A DNA stretch of 64,000 nucleotides from Anthoceros angustus (lineage: Eukaryota; Streptophyta; Anthocerotopsida; Anthocerotales; Anthocerotaceae), in NCBI GenBank assembly GCA_010909165.1, contig MU008159.1:744001-808000 (forward strand), written 5' to 3'. A model generated the notes under the pieces. It had not been told where the DNA came from, made no database searches, and saw only the letters and a program-made list of their open reading frames with translations. Of the stretch, positions 46,657-57,105 are shown piece by piece. The translations under genes were made by a program, and so were the position numbers. Within the stretch, counting starts at the first letter, position 1. Every line of letters starts with the position of its first letter.

Positions 46657-47352
46657 TGCAGAAGCCTTCTGCAAGCACTTGGCAACCCGCTTCACAGACC
46701 TTTGGCCAGTGAACGGAGAGTTTATAAGAGACTGCCTACCTAGTTGGTTTCTTCAATGTTAGTGAAAGCTCTAGACTCGTTTTAGCATCGAGTCCGCCCG
46801 CTTCGGCATTGCGAAGACTGTCTGACAGACAGCCCTGGATTGTCCGATGCGCGCTACCGGAAGAAGAGGGAGCTGGCTTCTCTCACGTAGCGCCTCGCTG
46901 CAATCCGGCCATGGATGCGTTCACGTGCTGGCATCTTCCTTCCGCTCCAGATGGAGTGGAGATGTGGGTGGGCCAGACGGTGAGGGTGGCAGCTCAGGCA
47001 GACCTCAGGGCGAGAGACAGAAGCAAGGTTTCTCATCGGGCATGCTCGGAGGTTCAGCGCTATCTCCAGTCCTGGTTCATTCTTATTCCCTTCCAGCCTT
47101 GCCCTGTGCGTGCAGCTGCTGAGAAGCATTTTGGAATGCTTTCAGACGAGCTGATTGCCGTCCGCTGGTGGTGCTGGCAGGCCCGGAACGGGATGTGAAG
47201 AGCTGTGGAAGTATGTCCTCCGTTGAGTTGCTGAGGAAGGATGTGGGTTCCAGTTTTTCTGGGCTCCCCCGGGTGGAAACCGCTGCAACCAGAGGCATTG
47301 GTCATATGACTGACAGGTATCGGGTTGCTAGTGTTCATGTCTGTGTGTTTGT
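46657..47352. promoter_or_regulatory. Divergent intergenic region between GluRS and the PPR gene
   Basis: About 700 bp separate the GluRS start codon from the PPR start codon, so both promoters must lie here or overlap. No clear TATA box was recognised on either strand. A 129-codon plus ORF (46809-47198) shows no domain. Confidence 0.5.
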
Positions 47353-49422
47353 ATGTATGTAGAACATTGTCTGTTTCACATGGCATGGCGGAATTTGGTA
47401 GCCTTCTCTCATTCGTTGTCATCTTCTCTTGGGACTGTTAGGGATGTGACTCGGCTGTGCGAGGAGGGGCAGGTGGAGGAGGCATTGGAAAGGTTACGCG
47501 CTATGATGGACCGGGGTATTGGGGTTCATGTTCGTACCTACGAGTCTCTCATTCAGACATGCATAGAAAGGAAGGCATTACGACAGGGCGTGGAGGTGCA
47601 TGCTCACATTATGAGGAGTGGGTTGGAGTCCGAATGCTACCTCGCGGGTAACATTGTCAGGATGTATGCTGTCTTAGGGAGGCTCGTGGAGGCCCAGGCT
47701 GTGTTTGACCGAATGCAGAGCCGTAACAGTTATGCATGGACTGCGCTTATTCGAGGTTACGTTGAGGCTGGGAAGAATGAAGAAGCTCTGAAACTGTTTC
47801 CGCAAATGCTGGCTGAAAAGGTGAAACCATCTCCATTTGTGCTTACTTTTCTACTGAGGGCTTGTGTCAGTGTGGAAGACTTAGAGCAGGGTAGGAAGGT
47901 CCATGCATGTGTCAGAAGGCATGGGCTAGAGTCAGACACCTTTATGGGGACTGCTGTTCTGGACATGTATGCAAAGTTGGGGAGCCATGAGGATGCAAGA
48001 AGAGTATTTGAGAAAATGCCCACCAGGAATGTGGTGTCCTGGACAGCAATGCTGGTCGCTTACACTACAGCTGATCTCCCAACGGAAGCCATCAGATTCT
48101 ACAAGAAGTTGCGGGAAGCACATGTCAAGCCAGATGGCTGGATCTTCTCCTCGGTTCTTAAAGCATGTGGCCATCTTCGTGCCCTGGAGGAAGGTAGACG
48201 AGTTCATGCTGACATTATTGATGCTGGATTGGAGCTGGATGTCATTGTTGGAACTGCGCTTGTTGATATGTATGCAAAAAGTGGGGATATTCATCAAGCA
48301 AGGCATGTTTTTGATGGACTGCGGCGGAGAAATGCGGTCTCATGGACAGCCCTAATTACAGGATATACTCAAGTGGGTCAGGCGAGGGAAGTAATCAAGC
48401 TCTATAAACTGATGCAGCAATCAGGTGTGAAGCCAAACACTTCAACTTTCACTTCGGTATTGAAGGCATGTGCTAGTATACCTGCACTTGAAGAAGGACG
48501 AAGTGTGCATGCGGATGTGATCTCAAGTGGTTTTGAGCTGGAGGTCACGATGGGCAACTCTCTGATTGACCTGTATGCTAATTGTGGGAGTATGCCCGAT
48601 GCTCTCGAGGTGTTTGAGAAAATGCCCACCAGAAATGTGGTCTCTTGGACTGCTATGCTGGTGGGGTACACACAGGCAGGTCTGGCTGAGGATGCCATCA
48701 GATTTTACAAGCGAATGCATGATTCAGAGGAGGAGCCCGACGATGTGGCTTACGCTTGCATCTTGAAAGCATGTGCGAGTGTCCGAGCTGTCGAAGAAGG
48801 GAGAGAAGTCCATAAGCACATAGTGGCAAGTGGGTTTTCAAATTTAGTCGTTGGGAATGCCCTTGTATACATGTATGCCAGGTGCGGAAGCTTGGACGAG
48901 GCTCTGGAGGTATGCGAGAAAATGCCCGACCGTAATGCAGTAACCTGGTACGGCGTGATTGCCGGTTTCTCACACTATGGCCGTGCCGGAGAGGCTATAA
49001 AGATCTACTGGAGGATGAAGGAAGAAGGAGTAGAGCCGAGTACAAGAGTGTTTACCCGGGTCCTCCATGCCTGTGCCCAGGCATCGGCTCTGGAGGAGGG
49101 CAGGAAAGTGCATACTGAAATATTGAGAAAGGGACTAACGTCGGATGTCTTTGTGGGGAGTGCCCTGGTGCACATGTATTCTAAGTGTGGGAGCATTGAA
49201 GACGCCAGACAATCCTTCGATGCTTTGCCCATAAAAAATGTTGTAGTATGGACCGCCATGATTGCAGCCTGCTTCAAGCACGGTCTTGCGGAAGAAGGTT
49301 CAAAGCTGTTTGAACGTATGCAGCGGGAGGGAGTGAAACCTGATATGAAATCCATAGACTGTATGCAGCACGCACTGGTTGAGGATCTTGAACCGACGGA
49401 GCTGGATTCAGCCCCTGATTAA
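47353..49422 (+). CDS. PLS-type pentatricopeptide repeat protein without E/DYW tail
   Basis: A 689-codon intronless ORF made almost wholly of about 35-residue PPR motifs in P-L-S triplets (repeated RNVVSWTAMLVGYTQAG, EEGR.VHADII.SG, VGTALVDMYAKSG). PPR proteins bind organelle RNA base by base; PLS types mostly serve C-to-U editing. The protein stops shortly after an S-like repeat (ERMQREGVKPDMKSID, then about 18 residues) with no E, E+ or DYW deaminase domain, so editing would need a partner in trans, or it acts in RNA stability or splicing. The first ATG gives MYVEHCLFHMAWRNLV; Met10 (47380) is an alternative. Either N-terminus could be organellar, but no firm transit peptide can be called. 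Repeats 5-7 are very alike, suggesting internal duplication. It converges on POP5, with 99 bp between the stops. Confidence 0.93.
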   Translation: MYVEHCLFHMAWRNLVAFSHSLSSSLGTVRDVTRLCEEGQVEEALERLRAMMDRGIGVHVRTYESLIQTCIERKALRQGVEVHAHIMRSGLESECYLAGNIVRMYAVLGRLVEAQAVFDRMQSRNSYAWTALIRGYVEAGKNEEALKLFPQMLAEKVKPSPFVLTFLLRACVSVEDLEQGRKVHACVRRHGLESDTFMGTAVLDMYAKLGSHEDARRVFEKMPTRNVVSWTAMLVAYTTADLPTEAIRFYKKLREAHVKPDGWIFSSVLKACGHLRALEEGRRVHADIIDAGLELDVIVGTALVDMYAKSGDIHQARHVFDGLRRRNAVSWTALITGYTQVGQAREVIKLYKLMQQSGVKPNTSTFTSVLKACASIPALEEGRSVHADVISSGFELEVTMGNSLIDLYANCGSMPDALEVFEKMPTRNVVSWTAMLVGYTQAGLAEDAIRFYKRMHDSEEEPDDVAYACILKACASVRAVEEGREVHKHIVASGFSNLVVGNALVYMYARCGSLDEALEVCEKMPDRNAVTWYGVIAGFSHYGRAGEAIKIYWRMKEEGVEPSTRVFTRVLHACAQASALEEGRKVHTEILRKGLTSDVFVGSALVHMYSKCGSIEDARQSFDALPIKNVVVWTAMIAACFKHGLAEEGSKLFERMQREGVKPDMKSIDCMQHALVEDLEPTELDSAPD

Positions 49423-49521
49423 TGCTCTCGCACAGATTTTCATATGAGCTTAAACCTCACCCATTCAGTCCATTGATTGTTACTGGTCCGCGATGATGTC
49501 CTCTGCCCACTTGGATGGGAT

Positions 49522-50145
49522 TCACCGCTCCATGGCAGCAATCCTCTCCTCCATCGTGGAGTCAATCATCTTCAGGAGCCCAGGGTCCAAACCGAACTCA
49601 CCTCGCAACTGCTGCTGCCGAAGCCTCTCCTTGTCGTACTCCAAAGCTTTCTTCCGGCATGCTCTTACACTGCCTGTCATCCAGGCACTACTACCCGTCA
49701 GAGCCATCCCCTCTCAACCGATGCTGGCAGCTGAGACGCATGATCGTACCCGCTTACCACTCAAGTCTAGCAGATTGAACAACACAGGCAGCTTCCGGAT
49801 GGCTGTGATGAAAGTGATGGCAGCCCAAACCTTCCGGTACTCACCTCGTCCACACCTTACAACACATAGATTCGTGAACGGATTCAAGTACTTGACTGCA
49901 CGAGATCAGCATAACATCGTTGATCAATATCATGCCACAGGAAAGAGCACATCAGACAAGCACCAAGTGCAACAACCACCTTGCAAGGACGTGATGGAGG
50001 CGCCGAGGCCCAGCTCCCCGAAATTCAACAGCAGACTTTCCTGAATGGCGCTACTCACTGACCCCACAGACCAGGACTCCGGCGCTGGCTGCTGCCCCTG
50101 CCACACCAGCTCCAGAACCATGTACCTGTTCTTAAACCCCACCAT
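49522..50145 (-). CDS. POP5: Ribonuclease P/MRP protein subunit POP5
   Basis: Protein subunit of nuclear RNase P (5' maturation of tRNA) and RNase MRP (rRNA processing). Three exons (50145-49980, 49895-49758, 49673-49522) join through GT/AG introns of 84 bp each in phase 1 to give 151 residues, the same size as the Arabidopsis protein. The start MVGFKNRYMVLELV matches the family start. The core then reads AIQESLLLNFGELGLGASITSLQ|VKYLNPFTNLCVVRCGR, then VWAAITFITAI and LPVLFNLLDLSG, and the C-terminal helix RACRKKALEYDKERL. Each join restores conserved residues across the intron, which is strong evidence for the model. The start chosen is the ATG at 50145; a longer frame begins at TTG. Confidence 0.95.
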
Positions 50146-51505
50146 CGTCACTTCACTCAAGGATCTATCTCCACAACAGAGAGCCGGTATCTACATATGT
50201 AGATTTATACCGCTAGAAATTCACAAATAGGATGCTTCCTGAATCATGCTATTGAAGACCTCATATAGTGCAAAACCCTAACGTTGCCCGGAAGCAAATG
50301 CGCTCAAGCGGTTGCTCAGAACATTGGTGTGGGCTTCAGTCGAGTCTTGCTCTGTAGCGTGGCTGAAGGCAAGGGTCGAAGATGGGGCTCATGAACAAGG
50401 TCAAGACGCAGATCGCCAGAGACCCTGTTCTCTCGGCATCTATCATTCTTGCTAGCATCGGTACGCTCTCTGGCTAGAATCGTGGATGAGAGCCAGAATT
50501 GCTTAACGATGCTTGAGTTCCCTGGGCCCGGAGACGCCAACCACGGGTGCACTGCTCTAGGGTTGACTGGGAGCAACCTTGCGCAGTAGGCGCATTCGGG
50601 GTTATCATGTGGCAAGGCTCATGGGATTGCGATCTAATTTCGGTGTGGCTTCTGTGAGCAGGAGTGCTAGCACCTCTTGTGGTACCACCCATCAGAAATG
50701 CTATATCCAGGTCGAAGCCTGTTCCTCCACCACCTCTGTCTGAGGTAATGGTTTCAATGCTGTACTTAGTCTTGGCAAGCAGTGGTTTCCCGTAGGTTTT
50801 GCCTCACGGGATTTCCTGGTTTTGCAGGTGGTTGCTGGCATGAGAGCCGAAAAGAGGGGGTAGTTCTTTAGGTTTCAAGGATTTAATTGCATCTGAAACA
50901 AGCTTCCATTGGCCTGCTCCCGACGATCACCTTATGAGCACCAATGAAATCTGATTGTGGCAAAATCTGTGCAGTTGGTAGAGGCGAGCTTTAGTTGCTG
51001 GCTTGTTATGGTACCGGTCCTTGAGGTTAAGCAGGTAGAGACCTTGTAGTTCTTTCAAGTTCCTACAAGAGGCTTAAGAAACGGTCAGAATTTGGACAAT
51101 GACTCGAGTACTTCGTCGATCTGTTAGGCTGAATCTACAGAGAATGTCCAGGGTACGTTGATAGAAGTTGTCATAGTGGAGACCATGACGAGCCTTAACT
51201 CCGGCGGGTGCCTGCTCTTGACCACTGTTGGCCATCGGTGCACCCCGCAATTAAGTCTGCAAATCCGTTTGATTCAACTGCTCAGTGGACCGGCTGCTGC
51301 TACAAAAGGTCACTGTTGCAGTGCAAGTTTAAGTGCGGGGATTTATGGTACGTTGCATTTGCAATTTTGAGCAGACAAGGGAGGACTGGTGCTGCTAGGT
51401 AGCAAGCAGGGAAAAATCTGCCTCGATGGAAAAACTGGACCTTATGCAAAGCGGTTTGTTAGGGCCGGGCGCCATGCGGGCTGTCCAGGTATCAAGCATG
51501 GCTGA
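50146..51505. other. No recognisable gene
   Basis: 1.36 kb between the POP5 start and the GH81 stop, expected to hold the POP5 promoter and the GH81 3' UTR. Only short ORFs without domains; no tRNA or snRNA recognised. Confidence 0.5.
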
Positions 51506-53443
51506 CTATCTCGAAAATATCCACCATAAAAGATTAGACAAAGAGTTGCCATCGTCGTGACTGTGGAGAGCCCTAACTCTGTCCAGTGCCTGCTGTTTGT
51601 CATATATGGCCATGAGTGCATACACAAAGCCCCTCCACCCATCTGCGACGTCTGTTCGGGTCAGACGAGGCAGCGTCCACTCAACGAGCTCCTTCACAAA
51701 GTCTGCATCCGGGAACAGGTTCTGTGTGTAGGGACACAAGGGAAGAAGCTGGATTCCCACCCGGCATTCCCTACTCTCGGGTGAAGTAAACCATAATCCA
51801 GTGTCCCTCTTGTTTGCCCACAGAACTCCCACCATCTTGTTGGCCCCGACGAACTCTGGCTCATAGATTGAGCAGGAGCTAGGGATGTGCCACAGGCTCC
51901 GCGCCCCTCTGGCTTCCAATGCAGCCAGGGTGAGCGCAGGGTTGATCAGACTATCATCCGAAAAGGACATGCCCAAGAGAGCAGCAGCATAATAAGCATG
52001 CACAGCTTCGCTGGTGCTTTCCTGGTTCCTGCCATCTGCAAACTCAACTAGCCCTCCTGCCCAGGAATGCAGCACCCACAGATCGAAGTTCCTGAGACGT
52101 GGAAACAGATGGTCTTCAGAGTCCAAATTCATGTAGTCCTTCACGAAAGTGTACAGATGACCCTTGAACAGTTGGCCCCATGCCGGATCTAGTTTGGCCA
52201 GCACAGCTCCGGCATACACGAAATATCCCCAGTGGTAGTGATGATCGTTGTACAGACCCAGCCCGAAGTCAGCTCCAGCATCCTTTGCTCCCTCTCGACT
52301 GATGAGCCCACCCCACTTGGGATCGTACAGAACCGCATTCCCCTGAAAGTCTCCCAACAGCCATGGGGTGATAGCTTCCTTCAGAAATCTCTGGACCTGG
52401 GTCAGCACATGCTGGCACGAGACCTCGGAAGCAATGAGAGCCAGCCTCGCAGCTCTGGCAAGGGCTTTCCCGTAGAAGTAAGTGGAGGGGACTTGGATTG
52501 CAGACAGCGCATTTGCATCGCTTTCGAGAGCAGCAGCTATCTCCGCCCGCTCTTCTCTGCTCACCCACTTGGAGGCATACCAGCTAGCCTGTACTTCCTT
52601 CTCTTTCAGCAACCACATGTCACCCACCACACCCTGTAGGGGACCATCGATGCTGTTGAAAAGCTCGACTCCAATTCTGCCTCTCCCGGCGGGCTTCGCG
52701 AGGATCTGGCGGTGCACAGGCAAGCTGAGCATGAGAAGCTCTCCCCACCCCACAGTCTCCCAATGGTAGTGCAACGTGAAGCAGGCAGGGAAATCCGCTC
52801 TCCCCCTCACGGGATAGCAGCTGTGATACCGATCCAAAATCTCCTCAGCATCCGGGCTTGTCAGCACCGAGATCCTGACCACCCCGGTGAAGGGTTCGGT
52901 GCAAGTCAAATCCCTGGACAGGGAGAGACCCTTGGAGGAGTAAATCACCCAAACCTGCCCGTTATTAAACGTCACCTTGTGCTTGGCGCCGTCCTGGCCT
53001 GTCCAAACATCCAAAACCGCATGAATCGTGGAGAAGCAGGGCGTGCTGTGGCGGAATACGCAGGTGATGTAAGGGCTTCCCCTGACCAGGGGCACCGTGA
53101 CTCCATCCCCCAGCTCCAGCGTCACACTCAGGTCGTCGTAGTGCGACACGGCATGGGCTACGCTCCCACATTCCCTGCTGGACACCGTGAAGTCCTTCTG
53201 GAAGGCCTGAATGATGTAGGCAGTCTGCACTACTCTGGAAGGGTAGCAGATGGAGATGCACCCCGAGCTTGATTGCACCAGGAAGGGGTGGATGTACTCA
53301 GGCTGGTCTCCAGAATTCACCACATAGTTCAGCCAGGCGGCATTGGTGGGGTACGGAGGCTCGCGCACGCAGCTCGCCCATAAGCTGCTGGGATCTGGTG
53401 CAACGGTCTGGCTCGCCACGGGGAATGGTTGCCCATGTGCCAT
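51506..53443 (-). CDS. GH81 endo-1,3-beta-glucanase
   Basis: Hydrolyses internal beta-1,3 linkages of glucans such as callose or fungal/oomycete wall glucan. Single-exon ORF of 645 residues from the ATG at 53443 (the longer frame starts at TTG). The family's N-terminal beta-sandwich part includes HPFLVQSSSGCISICYP. The catalytic (alpha/alpha)6 part carries the two hallmark motifs: DFGLGLYNDHHYHWGYFVYA with the proposed acid Asp400, and FADGRNQESTSEAVHAYY with Glu475 and Glu479. Both are intact, so activity is likely. No N-terminal signal peptide is evident (MAHGQPFPVASQTV), so it may be cytosolic or leave by another route. Plant GH81 proteins are of similar size. Lack of introns in a region of spliced genes is notable but not proof of transfer. 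Confidence 0.95.
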   Translation of the reverse strand: MAHGQPFPVASQTVAPDPSSLWASCVREPPYPTNAAWLNYVVNSGDQPEYIHPFLVQSSSGCISICYPSRVVQTAYIIQAFQKDFTVSSRECGSVAHAVSHYDDLSVTLELGDGVTVPLVRGSPYITCVFRHSTPCFSTIHAVLDVWTGQDGAKHKVTFNNGQVWVIYSSKGLSLSRDLTCTEPFTGVVRISVLTSPDAEEILDRYHSCYPVRGRADFPACFTLHYHWETVGWGELLMLSLPVHRQILAKPAGRGRIGVELFNSIDGPLQGVVGDMWLLKEKEVQASWYASKWVSREERAEIAAALESDANALSAIQVPSTYFYGKALARAARLALIASEVSCQHVLTQVQRFLKEAITPWLLGDFQGNAVLYDPKWGGLISREGAKDAGADFGLGLYNDHHYHWGYFVYAGAVLAKLDPAWGQLFKGHLYTFVKDYMNLDSEDHLFPRLRNFDLWVLHSWAGGLVEFADGRNQESTSEAVHAYYAAALLGMSFSDDSLINPALTLAALEARGARSLWHIPSSCSIYEPEFVGANKMVGVLWANKRDTGLWFTSPESRECRVGIQLLPLCPYTQNLFPDADFVKELVEWTLPRLTRTDVADGWRGFVYALMAIYDKQQALDRVRALHSHDDGNSLSNLLWWIFSR

Positions 53444-54099
53444 CGCCTCAACTCGCGCTCCCCGCAAATCGATTTGTCACACTCTGCAAAACTGGTTGGC
53501 ATTACTTACATACACTCGGCGATCAGGAATCGGAATAGGGCTGACGCTTCCCTACTCTCTTTTTCATTCTCATCAGATGCGACTTGAACTCAGCTGAAGT
53601 TTAGGGCTCGTGGCCCTAAACTCACATCGTCGATGCTTTTCTTCAGTCCCACACATGCGAGTCCCACCAGTCAGTTTTCCGTCCGTTCCTTTGCCATGGA
53701 TGATGACATGGCCGTCCTACCGAGCGAGCCAGCATTCATTTTCATTTGCTCAGGGTGCTGATTTGCATGCCATTGAAGTGAGTTGTACATGCATCTGGAG
53801 TGAATTTTGGCATGTGTTTCAGTGCTCTAAAAGACTAGAAGCATAGTAACTAAAAGTCTGCGGTGCTCAGCACTTCCAAGCAGCGGTCTCTGGTGTTTGG
53901 GAGCATCTTGCTGGGACAGAACTGGAGATTGGGGACAAGTGTTGCATGCTTTGCCACCTTCGTTCACATGATGCCAATTGCGACCGTCATGCTGGGCGAA
54001 GTCGATTTGTATACAAGAGCCACTTCTCGGCTCAGCTCGTCAGACAAATCCTGTCAGATTGTGCATTGTGCTACTTGGACGTGATCGGTGCATCGACAA
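53444..54099. other. No recognisable gene
   Basis: Intergenic space between the GH81 start and the secreted-repeat-protein start, which are divergent. Short plus ORFs (53610-54084) show no domain; one overlaps the probable 5' leader of the next gene. Confidence 0.5.
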
Positions 54100-55608
54100 T
54101 GGCGTTCTCGGGCAGGACTATGGCAGGCTTGGCCTTGTTGGTCGCTGTGAGTGTTTTACGAAGTTAGTCTGTTTGATGGTTGATACATGCAATGCAGCTT
54201 TGTAGTTATGGGGAGCATCCGTCGATCGATGACTGTTTGCATTGACTTTTTGCATTGTCGACGTCGTCATGTGTTCGTTGCAGCTGCTGGCGATTAGTGC
54301 AGGGAGCTCTGGAGGGGTGCCGGTAAGTTGCAAGTAGTTTGGATCGGCATTGTCGTGTGATTATCGATCGTAGCATGCTCAAGTTGAGGACGCAGCGAAG
54401 TGGATGCCTGCTGAGAGCGGTACCGGTGGACGGTATTTGTGTGCAGGTTTTGTCAAACGGTCCAAGGAAGTTGCTCTCCAGCAATGAACGCGGCCAGGTG
54501 GAACGCTACGACGATGGGAAGTCGAGACTGTGGGACGCCGCCGCGGATGTGTGGGATACGTTGGTGGGGGAAGACGATGAGAGAGAGCTCGACGGCTACG
54601 GCATGTATACGCGCTCCCAGTCCATGAAGCTGGAGAACGAAGACCAGAAGAAGGGTGGTGAACACAAGAACGAGGAGGAGAAGAAAGAGGAGCAGGGGAA
54701 CGAGAAGAAGAAAAAGGAAGAAGAGACGCAGAAGGAGGAAAAGCAAGAGGAGCAGGAGAAGAGGGAAAAGGAGAAGGGAGAGGAGAAGGGAAAGGAGAAG
54801 CAGCACGAGGAGGAGGAGAAGAGGAAAAAGGAGGAAGAGGAGAAGGGAAAGGAGAAGCAGCACGAGGAGGAGGAGAAGAGGAAAAAGGAGGAAGAGGAGA
54901 AGGGAAAGGAGAAGCAGCACGAGGAGGAGCAGAAGAAAAAGGAGGAGGAGGAGAAGAAGAAAAAGGAGAAGCAGCACGAGGAGGAGAAGAAAAAGGAGGA
55001 GGAGGAGAAGAAGAAAAAGGAGAAGCAGCACGAGGAGGAGAAGCAAAAGGAGGAGGAGGAGAAGAAGAAAAAGGAGAAGCAGCACGAGGAGGAGAAGCAA
55101 AAGGAGGAGGAGGAGAGGAAGAAAAAGGAGAAGCAGCACGAGGAGGAGAAGAAAAAGGAGGAGGAGGAGAAGAAGAAAAAGGAGAAGCAGCACGAGGAGG
55201 AGAAGAAAAGGAGGAGGAGGAGAAGAAGAAAAGGAGAAGCAGCACGAGGAGGAGAAGAAAAGGAGGAGGAGGAGAAGAAGAAAAGGAGGAGGAGGAGAAG
55301 AAGAAAAGGAGGAGGAGGAGAAGAAGAAAAAGGAGGAGGAGGAGAAGAAGAAAAAGGAGGAGGAGGAGAAGAAGAAAAAGGAGGAGGAGGAGAAGAAGAA
55401 AAAGGAGGAGGAGGAGGAGAAGAAAAAGGAGGAGGAGGAGGAGAAGAAGCACGAGAAGGGTGGTGAATACAAGAAGCATGAAGAGGAGAAGAAGCACGAG
55501 AAGGGTGGTGAATACAAGAAGCACGAAGAGGAGAAGAAGCACGAGAAGGGTGGTGAATACAAGAAGAAGGAAGAGGAGCAGGAGAAGAAGAAGGGTGGGA
55601 AGAATTAA
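54100..55608 (+). CDS. Secreted Glu/Lys-rich repeat protein, frame-shifted in the repeat
   Basis: Exons 54100-54147, 54284-54322 and 54447 onward, all phase 0, with GTGAGT/CAG and GTAAGT/CAG introns of 136 and 124 bp. Exons 1-2 encode a signal peptide (MAFSGRTMAGLALLVALLAI then SAGSSGGVP). Exon 3 gives a short unique part (WDAAADVWDTLVGEDDERE) and then 250-plus residues of EEEKKKEKQHEEEK-type repeats expected to form one long charged helix. A tail of three KKHEKGGEYKKHEE-type units ends at a stop at 55606-55608. Between about 55200 and 55320 five successive units carry AAAA instead of AAAAA, so the frame slips five times. As written, frame 1 ends at 55466 with a Gly/Arg-rich tail; the HEKGGEY tail is two frames away. 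No family recognised; extracellular or vacuolar role unknown. Confidence 0.7.
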
Positions 55609-56359
55609 GGGGACTCAAACCAGGAACACAAGCATGAGGTAGTGATCTTGACGTTCGCCGATGTTGATATTGTTCTATGAAAAAGACATACTCTTTTGAC
55701 ATACTTGTAAACTTGTCCGATGTCTCACACAAATTCACAAAAGCTCTGTCGCTCCTGCAAACTTTCGTGATGTTTCCGTAAGGCCTGCCTCAAAACTGTG
55801 CAAGCCGTTTGTGTAGTTGCCGCCTAAAGTTCTATACAGTAAGACGGACCTGAAACATCTCATTCCAACTCTAATCCTCGCCACAAAGCTTTGCTCCCTG
55901 CAAACGCGGATGTGTTGCTGCTTCCTGTATAGTGCGGCAAGGTGTATCACCTTGCAGCATCATATGGTGGGAAGAACTCGAGCGACCCGGTGACTTTGTA
56001 TCGCGACAGCCTTGCACCGGGGCTACGACCCAAGTTCCCATGTACAGCTAAGCTTTTACAGTTGTTAAAAAGTGGCGCAAGAAGCTTACATAGAATTGTG
56101 CCATGTAGATCCTTCTCTACTTTGTCCTGCTCCTGCTACTTCTTCTTCTTCTCCTTCCCTCCAGGTGAATACAACAACTGGTGGGTCTGGAAGTGTCTCT
56201 AGTCTCTCGCGTGTTGCTTACAGCCACTATCCCATTGTTGTAAGGAGGGTTCTTTCGCGACAGGCGGTTCCTCACCTTTTCACTCTAGGCTCGATGTCCG
56301 CAGTTCGGCGGAGGAAAGATCCAGTGAGAATTACGATGGAGCAGTAGATCATATGTGAA
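55609..56359. other. No recognisable gene
   Basis: Between the repeat protein and the exchanger pseudogene. Short ORFs only. Confidence 0.5.
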
Positions 56360-57105
56360 AATTGTTAGGTGCTCAGATCGCTTCACCATCCCTTTCTTTG
56401 GCACCAGTACGTACACATACACCTGAAGTAACATGGATGTTGAATGCTGCTGATCCAGCAATTACTCCCGCACCTAAACCTGAAGAGCGAGGTACATCCA
56501 TGGCAATATCTTCCCAAGAGTTATGCAGGCTAGGACTTCAAATGGAGTAAAGCAAGCTCTTTTACAATTTTGGAGAGAGAACAGAAAACACCAGCACTCA
56601 AGGGTCTGACTGTTCTCTCCACTGACCACCCTCGATACCAAATGGATGACTCAACAGAGTCTTCAGTATCACCCAGAGTCTCTACAACTGAGATGGCAAT
56701 AGGAGGGACACTTGTGCCAACTGCCAGTCAGTGTAATGTCAGCCACTGCTGGATTCCATATTCCCTTAATTTACACCACCTCCATCCCTGTTATTGGATC
56801 TATCTCTTCCGTGATCGTGTCTGATTCACCATCAGTTCCATGGCCACCATGAATGTAGCTGTACTCCTTGCTATGCCAATGAGGAAATATATAAGTGTCA
56901 TAGCGTAGAACACCCCTCGAATGGGGTATCTCCAGGTAGCTTCTACCTCAAGGAGGCCATGGCCAATGCAGCGTTCTGATGTCAAACTCGGCCCTTTAGA
57001 AAGGAAATCGGCTGAAGGTGGTGGTTCCCCGTGCCAGTCCAACATATTTCCAAGCCCACTAGAGAATCCTATGACACCCGTTACATGAACATCCTGAGGT
57101 ATCAA
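56360..57105 (-). pseudogene. Cation exchanger pseudogene (MHX/NCX-like, CaCA superfamily)
   Basis: On the minus strand three blocks of a Na+/Ca2+-exchanger-type protein appear in order but in different frames. The first transmembrane part is RGVFYAMTLIYFLIGIA..FMVAMELMV (ORF 56800-57105). A linker EEIDPITGMEVV then ends at an in-frame TAA before the alpha-1 repeat WNPAVADITLT / VGTSVPPIAISVVETLG, which is broken by one extra G near 56713. Last comes GLGAGVIAGSAAFNIHVTSG (about 56450-56510). The order and the IDPIT..V linker resemble plant MHX, a vacuolar Mg2+/Zn2+-H+ exchanger, more than animal NCX. The second half (alpha-2 repeat) is absent. With a stop and at least two shifts in 750 bp it cannot make a working exchanger; short introns could hide some of the shifts but not the in-frame stop. 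Confidence 0.72.

Noticed and set aside
54379-55738. Leu/Phe/Ser-rich minus ORFs of 369-387 codons
   Set aside because: Antisense of the Glu/Lys repeat; purine-rich coding sequence leaves the opposite strand open.
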